DNA from: Actinomycetes bacterium
Lineage (GTDB): Bacteria; Actinomycetota; Actinomycetes; Actinomycetales; Cellulomonadaceae
NCBI GenBank assembly: GCA_023461115.1
Contig: JAEWOA010000149.1
Span: 1-5,543, forward strand
Length of the DNA stretch: 5,543 nucleotides
Reading direction: 5' to 3'
Positions within the stretch are counted from its first letter, which is position 1, and every line of letters starts with the position of its first letter. Made by a program: the position numbers and the translations under genes. Below, in pieces: positions 1 through 4,382 of the stretch. The notes under the pieces are model-generated. The model made no database searches. It saw only the letters and a program-made list of their open reading frames with translations, and was not told where the DNA came from.

Positions 1-603
1 GAGCTGACCGCGGCACAGGCCGCCGCGCTGGCCGCTGACGGCCTCGTGATCGCGGGCGCCGGCGAGTACGCCGCCGCGATGGCGGCGCTGCGTGCGGCGC
101 GCGGCGACCAGGTGGTGGACCGGCGGCTCGCGGGCGGGCGTCCCGTCCTCGCCGTCGACGTCGGCCTGCAGCTGATGTTCGCCGAGGGCGGCGAGCGCGC
201 CGAGGGGCTGGGGGAGTGGCCCGGCGTCGTCGAGCCGCTGACGGCCCGGGACGAGCCGCATCGGGGTTGGGCGACGATCGAGGCGCCTGCGGACACGCGA
301 CTACTCGCCGGCGTGCGAGACGAGCGCTTCTACTTCGACCACGCGCACGCCGCGCGTTCGTTCCCGCTCGACGAGACCACGCCCGACGACCCGCGGCTCG
401 CCCCGCCGCTCGTCACGTGGGCGGACCACGGTGGGCGCTTCGTCGCCGCGGTCGAGAACGGCCCGCTCTCGGCGACGCAGTTCCGTCCCGAGGAATCGGG
501 CGACGCCGGCGCGCAGGTGCTCGCCAACTGGCTCGGCACACTGAGCCGAGCCGAGCCGAGCCGAGCCGAGCCGAGCCGAGCCCTGACCCGACCTGACCTG
601 TGA
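1..603 (+). CDS. hisH: Imidazole glycerol phosphate synthase glutaminase-type subunit HisH, 5'-partial, catalytic triad lost
   Basis: The frame is open from the first base (GAG), so the gene begins upstream; compared with typical actinobacterial HisH about 30 N-terminal residues are missing. The visible 200 residues follow the class I glutamine amidotransferase HisH fold: a GLQLMF segment, EGLGEWPGVVE, PHRGW, RFYF-HA and a C-terminal TQFRPEESGDAGAQ-LANWL block. In HisH this subunit normally hydrolyses glutamine and passes ammonia to HisF, which makes imidazole glycerol phosphate and AICAR. Here the nucleophile position (usual GxCxGMQ) reads AVDVGLQ, with Asp codon 157-159. The usual FHPEKS reads FRPEES, with Arg codon 484-486; only the triad Glu (490-492) remains. 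The oxyanion segment PGVG reads AGAG (52-63). About three residues are missing after GLQLMFAEGG. The frame is intact and G/C-rich in third positions, so this is not an obvious decaying pseudogene. The last 19 residues (SRAEPSRAEPSRALTRPDL) come from a pentamer repeat. The family call is firm; loss of glutaminase activity is inferred. It is followed 52 bases later by priA. Confidence 0.9.
   Translation, partial: ELTAAQAAALAADGLVIAGAGEYAAAMAALRAARGDQVVDRRLAGGRPVLAVDVGLQLMFAEGGERAEGLGEWPGVVEPLTARDEPHRGWATIEAPADTRLLAGVRDERFYFDHAHAARSFPLDETTPDDPRLAPPLVTWADHGGRFVAAVENGPLSATQFRPEESGDAGAQVLANWLGTLSRAEPSRAEPSRALTRPDL
543..582 (+). repeat. Tandem pentanucleotide (GAGCC) x8 at the 3' end of hisH
   Basis: Eight uninterrupted copies of GAGCC fill 543-582, inside the hisH frame, where they encode SRAEP-type repeats. 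Degenerate relatives (TGACC, CGACC, TGACC) follow at 584-598. Because 5 is not a multiple of 3, gain or loss of a unit would shift the frame. One stop per frame lies just downstream: TGA at 584 for one unit gained, TGA at 594 for one unit lost, and TGA at 601 in the present frame. Reverse-complement arms flank the tract: GGCTCGG at 530-536 and GCTCGG at 612-617. Either could pair with repeat units in mRNA or single-stranded DNA. Slippage is inferred, not shown. Confidence 0.95.
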
Positions 604-611
604 CCCGCACC

Positions 612-627
612 GCTCGGCCACCCGAGC
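612..627 (+). other. Hairpin in the hisH-priA gap
   Basis: GCTCGG (612-617) and CCGAGC (622-627) form a perfect 6-bp stem with a CCAC loop. There is no T-run after it, so it is not a classical intrinsic terminator. The 5' arm is also complementary to the hisH pentamer repeat, so two alternative mRNA pairings are possible. It sits 13 bases upstream of the priA ribosome binding site. Any regulatory role is conjecture. Confidence 0.5.
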
Positions 628-640
628 ACCCTTCGACACC

Positions 641-644
641 GGAG
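641..644 (+). promoter_or_regulatory. Ribosome binding site of priA
   Basis: GGAG lies 11 bases before the ATG at 656. It supports that start, which also gives the usual N-terminus for the family (LLPAVDV within the first 13 residues). Confidence 0.6.
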
Positions 645-655
645 CGCATCCCGCA

Positions 656-1396
656 ATGACCGATCGTCTTGAGCTTCTGCCCGCAGTCGACGTCGCCGAC
701 GGCCAGGCCGTCCGCCTGGTGCAGGGGGAGGCCGGCAGCGAGACCGGGTACGGCGATCCGCTGGCCGCCGCGCTCGACTGGCACGCGGGCGGCGCCGAGT
801 GGATTCACCTGGTCGACCTCGACGCGGCGTTCGGGCGCGGCTCCAACGCCGGCCTCCTGGCCGAGGTCACCGCGGACTTGTCCGCCAAGGGCGTCAAGAT
901 CGAGCTCTCGGGCGGCATCCGCGACGACGAGTCCCTCGCGCGCGCGCTCGGCACGGGAGCCACGCGCGTCAACCTCGGCACCGCGGCGCTCGAGGACCCG
1001 CGGTGGACCGCGCGCGTGATCGCCGAGCACGGCGACCAGATCGCGGTGGGACTGGACGTGCGCGGCACGACGCTCGCGGCGCGTGGCTGGACGCAGGAGG
1101 GCGGCGACCTCTGGGAGGTGCTCGCGCGCCTCGACGAGGCCGGCTGTGCCCGCTATGTCGTCACCGACGTCACCAAGGACGGCACACTGCGCGGCCCGAA
1201 CGTGCAGCTGCTGCGCGACGTGTGCGCGCGCACCTCGGCGCCGGTGGTGGCCTCGGGCGGGATCTCGAGCCTCGACGACTTGCGGGTGTTGCGCACGCTC
1301 GTGGGCGCCGGAGTCGAGGGCGCGATCGTCGGCAAGGCGCTGTACGCGGGCGCGTTCACGCTGCCCGAGGCGCTGGACGTCGCCGGGCGGCCCTGA
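656..1396 (+). CDS. priA: Bifunctional phosphoribosyl isomerase A (HisA/TrpF activities)
   Basis: This 246-residue protein has the full length of the actinobacterial PriA/HisA TIM barrel. It isomerises ProFAR to PRFAR in histidine synthesis. In actinobacteria lacking trpF it also converts phosphoribosyl anthranilate in tryptophan synthesis; both activities are cytoplasmic. Visible landmarks are LLPAVDV with Asp12, a long family-typical stretch ending in HLVDLDAAFGRGSN (51-64), the phosphate-binding SGGIR (85-89) and NLGTAAL (106-112), GLDVRG (132-137), TDVTKDGTLRGPN (170-182) and ASGGISS (199-205). Asp12 and Asp175 correspond to the catalytic pair described for Mycobacterium tuberculosis PriA (Asp11/Asp175). 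Arg143 and Trp145 match the residues that swap between the two substrates there. Dual function is therefore likely but rests on family knowledge. The gene follows hisH and is tightly linked to the SseB-domain gene behind it. Nothing looks damaged, in contrast to its hisH neighbour. Confidence 0.96.
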   Translation: MTDRLELLPAVDVADGQAVRLVQGEAGSETGYGDPLAAALDWHAGGAEWIHLVDLDAAFGRGSNAGLLAEVTADLSAKGVKIELSGGIRDDESLARALGTGATRVNLGTAALEDPRWTARVIAEHGDQIAVGLDVRGTTLAARGWTQEGGDLWEVLARLDEAGCARYVVTDVTKDGTLRGPNVQLLRDVCARTSAPVVASGGISSLDDLRVLRTLVGAGVEGAIVGKALYAGAFTLPEALDVAGRP

Positions 1397-1397
1397 C

Positions 1398-2126
1398 GTG
1401 ACGGGCCGTGAGCTGCCCCCGTCGTCCCCCTTCGCGGGCGACGACGGCGGCGCCGACCCCGCGGTGGCGGCCGCGCTCGCGGCCTACTCGGACGGGTCGG
1501 GCTCGCTCGTCGCGGTCGTCGACGCGCTGACGGGCACGCGCGTGCTCGTGCCGGTGCTCGCCGAGCTCGAGGCCACCGAGACGGTGGTGCACGGCGGCCA
1601 CGCCCACACTGTCGACAAGGAGGCCTCCGCCGGGATCGTCGCGCTGCGCGCGCCGGACGGCCGCACCGCGCTGCCGGTGTTCACGAGCGTCGCGTCGCTG
1701 AGCCGCTGGCGGGCGGACGCCCGGCCCATGCCGTCGGAGCTGGCCCGCGCCGCGCTGTCCGCGGTGCAGGAGGGCTGGGAGGTGCTCGTCGTGGACCCGG
1801 GCGGCCCCGCCACGGCGCTGTTGCCGAGGCCCGCGGTCTGGGCGCTCGCGCAGCAGCAGCCGTGGCGGCCAGCCGTCCAGGCCGGACGCGTCGACGACGA
1901 CGTGCGCGCCGCGGTCGCGAGCGCGTTGCGCCCGATCCGCGAGGTAGTGGCCACGGATGTCGCCCCGGGTCGGCGCGCCGAGCTCGCGGTGGTGGTCACG
2001 CTCGTCGCCGGGCTCGACGAGGGCCAGCTCGAGCACATCGTCGCGCGCGTCAATCACGCGCTGGCCGCGAACGAGCTCGTCGCCGAGCGCGTCGACTCCT
2101 TGGAGCTGCGGCTGCGCAAAGCGTGA
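1398..2126 (+). CDS. SseB-family protein
   Basis: The product is 242 residues from a GTG start located one base after the priA stop (TGA-C-GTG). No good Shine-Dalgarno is visible, so translation probably depends on ribosomes finishing priA. The open frame extends further upstream, but that part overlaps priA in another frame and is shadow. Residues about 20-150 resemble the SseB N-terminal domain, including VVDALTGTRVLVPVLAELE and LPVFTSVASLSRW (92-104), followed by a strand-rich GWEVLVVDPGGPATALL block. Residues about 155-242 form a second alpha/beta domain resembling the SseB C-terminal part. There is no signal peptide or membrane segment, so the protein is expected in the cytoplasm. In E. 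coli, SseB was named for enhanced serine sensitivity; the biochemical role of actinobacterial members is not established. Its place behind priA suggests co-transcription with histidine genes, not necessarily a histidine function. Confidence 0.85.
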   Translation: MTGRELPPSSPFAGDDGGADPAVAAALAAYSDGSGSLVAVVDALTGTRVLVPVLAELEATETVVHGGHAHTVDKEASAGIVALRAPDGRTALPVFTSVASLSRWRADARPMPSELARAALSAVQEGWEVLVVDPGGPATALLPRPAVWALAQQQPWRPAVQAGRVDDDVRAAVASALRPIREVVATDVAPGRRAELAVVVTLVAGLDEGQLEHIVARVNHALAANELVAERVDSLELRLRKA

Positions 2127-2144
2127 CGAGGCGCCCTCGCCTCG
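2127..2144. terminator. GC hairpin between converging genes, possible bidirectional terminator
   Basis: CGAGGCG (2127-2133) and CGCCTCG (2138-2144) form a perfect 7-bp stem around a 4-base loop. It begins directly after the SseB-family stop codon and lies 20 bases beyond the stop of the converging GerW-family gene. Neither side has a T-run. Compact stems of this kind are common between converging genes in high-GC actinobacteria, so terminator function is plausible but inferred. Confidence 0.55.
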
Positions 2145-2163
2145 CGGGCAGCCGCGCCAGGTC

Positions 2164-2718
2164 TCAGGAGCGGCGGGCCGCTATCGCCAGCGCGATCGCG
2201 CGCGCGGCCGCCTTCACCGCGACTGCCGCGCACAGCGCCGAGACCGCGGAGGCGGCCATGAGCTGACCCCCGAGGATCACGCGGTTGAGGTCGAGCGCGG
2301 GCCGCCAGTGCACGCCTTCGGAGTCGATCACGTAGACCCCGACCGCCTTGACGTGCGCGCCGTACCCGCCACCACCGCCGTGGCCGCCGCCGTAGCCCGC
2401 GGCCTTGTCGGCGCCGGACTCGGTGTCGCCGGACTCGGTGGTGCCGGACCCGGTGTCCAGAGGCTCGGAGTCGCCCGTGACGGTCGCGGCGTCGCCCTCG
2501 CCGAGAACCGAGGCGGCCCGCCGGAACCACGGCAGCGCGTCCGAGGGGAGGCCGCCCTCGCCGTCTCCCAGCCCCAGGCCCGTGGCCGCGTAGACGCGGG
2601 CCACCGGGATGACCGTCACGCCGTCGCGTTCGTACGCCTCGCCGAACACGCGCCGCACAGTGACGGTGTCGTTGGCGGCTTGGGTGAGCTTCTCGGGGTC
2701 GAAACGCGGCACGGACAT
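2164..2718 (-). CDS. GerW/YtfJ-family protein
   Basis: This 184-residue protein has the GerW layout. An opening VRRVFGEAYERDGVTVIPVARV (21-42) is followed by a glycine-rich loop GYGGGHGGGGGYGAH (108-122), a core VKAVGVYVIDSEGVHWRPALD (123-143) and LNRVILGGQ. Bacillus GerW (YtfJ) is a spore germination protein, but homologues occur in non-sporulating actinobacteria, where the role is unknown; a spore role should not be assumed. Residues about 48-105 form a long acidic, Ser/Thr/Gly-rich low-complexity insert (GDSEPLDTGSGTTESGDTES) between the core strands. Residues about 149-182 are Ala-rich and hydrophobic and could be a membrane-associated helix. The ATG at 2718 is well supported: AGGGAG lies five bases upstream. 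It is the last gene of the minus-strand unit, 66 bases after the protease gene, with a hairpin in that gap. Family assignment is good; function is open. Confidence 0.83.
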   Translation of the reverse strand: MSVPRFDPEKLTQAANDTVTVRRVFGEAYERDGVTVIPVARVYAATGLGLGDGEGGLPSDALPWFRRAASVLGEGDAATVTGDSEPLDTGSGTTESGDTESGADKAAGYGGGHGGGGGYGAHVKAVGVYVIDSEGVHWRPALDLNRVILGGQLMAASAVSALCAAVAVKAAARAIALAIAARRS

Positions 2719-2723
2719 GGCAT

Positions 2724-2729
2724 CTCCCT
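2724..2729 (-). promoter_or_regulatory. Ribosome binding site of the GerW-family gene
   Basis: On the minus strand AGGGAG lies five bases before the ATG (2716-2718). It is the strongest Shine-Dalgarno in the window and fixes the start. It also indicates that this gene is initiated independently, unlike the coupled protease gene before it. Confidence 0.8.
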
Positions 2730-2738
2730 GCGGTGGCG

Positions 2739-2786
2739 GACGTGCGGGTCGGCGGGAACTCGGCGGGCCCGCCCCGCCCGGACGTC
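2739..2786 (-). other. Long imperfect hairpin between protease and GerW-family genes
   Basis: Nested pairs line up as GACGT (2739-2743) with ACGTC (2782-2786), CGGG (2745-2748) with CCCG (2777-2780), and GGCGGG (2751-2756) with CCCGCC (2768-2773). That is about 15 pairs with small internal loops and an 11-base apical loop. It overlaps the protease stop codon and ends before the GerW-family ribosome binding site. No T-run follows on the minus strand. It could attenuate or terminate transcription, or protect upstream mRNA; none of these is demonstrated. Confidence 0.45.
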
Positions 2787-3549
2787 AGTTGGAGCAGGTC
2801 GGTGCGGGCGCGAAGCCCGCCTCGTCGTCCAGCATGGCCCGCAACGTGCTCACCGGCACGACAAAGCTCGTCCCGTTGTCGCCCTTGGCGTACACGACGC
2901 CCACGATCCGGCCGTCCTCGTCGAGCACCGCCGAGCCTGAGGACCCGGGCTCCACCTGCGCGTTCGTCACCAGCACCTTGCCGACGTTCTCGCCCAGCGG
3001 GTCGTCGACGGTGTCCAGCACCTCGCCGCGGGTCACGCTGAGCGCGCGGCCCTCCGGGTACCCGACCACCGTGATCTGCGTCCCGGGCTCAGGGTCGGCG
3101 TCCGCGAGGGCGCTCGCCGCGGGAAGCGCGTCGGCTGTCCGCACGAGCGCGAGGTCGGCGAGCGTCGCCGTGCTCGTGCCCTCGGTCGCGATGTCACGGC
3201 CGTCGTAGGTGCTCACCTGGATGCCCGCCGAGTCGGCGACGACGTGCCGGTTGGTCACCAGCGTGTGGTCGTCGATCGCGAAGCCGGAGCCGGTCGAGAG
3301 CTTGCCGCAGCCGACGTTGCGGATCCGCACGCTCATGCGCTGCGCGTCGTCGAAGCCGTCGGGAGACAGGTTGCCGATGTCCGCGGGCAGGCTCGCGGCG
3401 ACGCTCGGCTCGAGCGACGAGGGCACCGGGTCGGGCAGCGGCGGGAGCGCAGAGCACGCACCGAGCAGGCCGAGGACGGCTGGGACCACGGCGAGCGCGC
3501 GCGCTCGCCTGCCGGCCCGCCGGCGCGGGCGGCTGGGTGCGGCGCTCAC
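2785..3549 (-). CDS. Trypsin-like serine protease, predicted lipoprotein
   Basis: From the GTG at 3549 the product is 254 residues. A basic N-terminus (RPRRRAGRRAR) leads into a hydrophobic stretch and the lipobox LLGAC, with the lipidated Cys at residue 32; a Pro/Ser-rich linker follows. The S1 chymotrypsin-fold domain (about 70-240) has a complete triad: His102 in TNRHVV, Asp132 in LADLALV and Ser204 in PGSSGSAV. Small residues around the active serine fit HtrA/trypsin-like bacterial proteases, but no PDZ domain follows. Cys81 (NVGCG) and Cys252 near the C-terminus could form a disulfide in the oxidising exterior. The mature enzyme should therefore be tethered to the outer face of the membrane. 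The start overlaps the upstream stop as GTGA (3546-3549), implying translational coupling to the coiled-coil membrane protein. The frame stays open further upstream (to 4056), but that part is antisense or out-of-frame shadow. Substrate is unknown. Confidence 0.88.
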   Translation of the reverse strand: MSAAPSRPRRRAGRRARALAVVPAVLGLLGACSALPPLPDPVPSSLEPSVAASLPADIGNLSPDGFDDAQRMSVRIRNVGCGKLSTGSGFAIDDHTLVTNRHVVADSAGIQVSTYDGRDIATEGTSTATLADLALVRTADALPAASALADADPEPGTQITVVGYPEGRALSVTRGEVLDTVDDPLGENVGKVLVTNAQVEPGSSGSAVLDEDGRIVGVVYAKGDNGTSFVVPVSTLRAMLDDEAGFAPAPTCSN

Positions 3550-4256
3550 GGCCCGAGCTCGCTTTGCAGCGCCTCGTTGGCCTCGGACGCCTGCGCGCAC
3601 ATGTCGTCGACGTCCTTCTTGTACCGCTTGAGGTCCGCCGGGTCGTAGTCGGCGCTGTTCTCGAGGTAGCCGATGAGCGTCTTCTGGCCGTCGATGCAGT
3701 GCGCGAGCGCGGTCGCGACCGCGCCGGCCGCGGCCGACACACGCGCCTGGTAGTCCGTGAGCTGCTTCTCGCCCGCGCTGTCGTCGCCGAGGCGGGCCTT
3801 CTCGTCCGCGAGCTCGGTGATGCGGTCCTGCGCGGTGGTGAGCTGCTCGGTCGTCGTCGCCAGGTCGGCCCGGGCCGTGGTCAGCTCGTCCTGCGCGTCG
3901 CCCAGGCGATCGCCCGTGCGCTGCGCCAACTGCTGCCACTGCTTGCTCGACGACTGCCACGCGCTCGTCGTGTGCAGCAGGTACCCGACGAGGAGCCCGC
4001 CGCCCGCGAGCACCACCGCGAGCGTCACCGCGAGGGCCGCGACGCTCGGCGTCCACTTGCGGCGGGCGCGCGCAGGCCCCGCCCCGTCGCTGGACGGGGC
4101 GGTCTGCGGACCGGCGGACACGTCAGACGACGCCGGCCCATCGACCTCGTCGGTCGCCGAGGAGGTCGAAGGCATGCTGTCGGAAGCTGTGTCCGTGGGG
4201 TCCGCTGAGGGGCTCGGGGCGCCCGGGTGGGCGCTCGTCGGGTCCGAAGGTCGCAC
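3546..4256 (-). CDS. Single-pass membrane protein with extracytoplasmic coiled coil, function unknown
   Basis: I do not recognise a named family. From the GTG at 4256 there are 236 residues: a disordered Pro/Ser/Thr/Asp-rich N-terminus (1-60), a basic ARARRK patch (62-67), one transmembrane helix (about 70-94), a heptad-rich coiled coil (about 100-157), and a helical C-terminal domain with Cys187 and Cys220. Positive charge before the helix puts the N-terminus inside and the coiled coil outside. The two cysteines could form a disulfide there. An alternative ATG at 4313 adds 19 residues. I prefer the GTG for three reasons: the extra stretch has no Shine-Dalgarno and a weaker G/C third-position bias; it carries a -10-like hexamer; and the ATG lies within the 24-bp palindrome. 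The frame is open still further upstream, antisense to the transporter, and that part is shadow. It is the first gene of the minus-strand unit and is coupled by GTGA to the lipoprotein protease, which suggests the two act together at the envelope. Confidence 0.75.
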   Translation of the reverse strand: MRPSDPTSAHPGAPSPSADPTDTASDSMPSTSSATDEVDGPASSDVSAGPQTAPSSDGAGPARARRKWTPSVAALAVTLAVVLAGGGLLVGYLLHTTSAWQSSSKQWQQLAQRTGDRLGDAQDELTTARADLATTTEQLTTAQDRITELADEKARLGDDSAGEKQLTDYQARVSAAAGAVATALAHCIDGQKTLIGYLENSADYDPADLKRYKKDVDDMCAQASEANEALQSELGP

Positions 4257-4262
4257 CGAATC

Positions 4263-4268
4263 AGGATA
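4263..4268 (-). promoter_or_regulatory. -10-like element for the minus-strand envelope unit
   Basis: Read on the minus strand this is TATCCT (TANNNT type), ending six bases before the GTG at 4256. That spacing would put the transcription start on the first base of the start codon, giving a leaderless mRNA, which is common in actinobacteria. No convincing -35 box exists at 16-18 bases; TTGTCC is only 14 bases away. Functional assignment is inferred. Confidence 0.45.
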
Positions 4269-4310
4269 GACAGGGCGGCTCCGGACAACCGGGATCAAGT
4301 GCCAGCCATC

Positions 4311-4334
4311 CATGCGTGGGGTACCGCGCGCATG
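4311..4334. promoter_or_regulatory. 24-bp imperfect palindrome, candidate shared operator
   Basis: The left half is CATGCGTGGGGT (4311-4322) and the right half is ACCGCGCGCATG (4323-4334). Ten of the twelve symmetric positions are complementary, including six outer and three central pairs (GGTACC at the centre). It lies about 60 bp from the ATG at 4383 and about 66 bp from the GTG at 4256, so nearly midway between the divergent genes. A dimeric regulator acting on both promoters is a reasonable inference; no regulator gene is in the window. Confidence 0.5.
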
Positions 4335-4369
4335 ACGGCCAGTGTTCCGGGGCACCTGCCTGAGCGTCG

Positions 4370-4375
4370 GACAAT
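4370..4375 (+). promoter_or_regulatory. -10-like element for the MFS transporter gene
   Basis: GACAAT ends seven bases before the ATG at 4383, which would place transcription start at or next to the A of that codon. No good -35 box is visible. The nearby GGAG (4376-4379) is only three bases from the ATG, too close for a normal ribosome binding site, which also favours a leaderless start. Confidence 0.38.
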
Positions 4376-4382
4376 GGAGCCC

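Noticed and set aside
543..582. CRISPR array or mobile-element end
   Set aside because: The unit is 5 bp with no spacers, and there are no terminal inverted repeats or transposase; it is a simple tandem repeat.
1..603. Reading hisH as a frameshifted pseudogene
   Set aside because: The HisH similarity runs in one uninterrupted frame from the first base to the LANWL segment, with normal codon bias. The changed residues are substitutions, two bases each at the Cys and His codons relative to the most likely ancestral codons, not frame damage.
413..1030. Minus-strand open frame antisense to hisH and priA
   Set aside because: Composition is typical of a GC-rich shadow, and both sense genes are recognisable families. 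No ribosome binding site or motif supports it.
1083..1397. Upstream extension of the SseB-family frame inside priA
   Set aside because: The translated part is Arg/Ala/Cys-rich with no domain and overlaps the well-supported priA frame. The GTG directly after the priA stop is the sensible start.
1356..2057. Minus-strand open frame antisense to the SseB-family gene
   Set aside because: Arg/Ala/Gly-rich translation without domains, opposite a gene with family motifs; treated as shadow.
2405..3208. Plus-strand open frames opposite the GerW-family and protease genes
   Set aside because: They read as complements of the glycine-rich loop and the protease domain and have Pro/Ser/Thr filler. The minus strand holds the catalytic triad and lipobox.
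3550..4056. N-terminal extension of the protease frame
   Set aside because: It overlaps the coiled-coil protein on the same strand in another frame and encodes Arg/Gly/Ala-rich filler. The lipoprotein signal starting at GTG 3549 gives the proper N-terminus.
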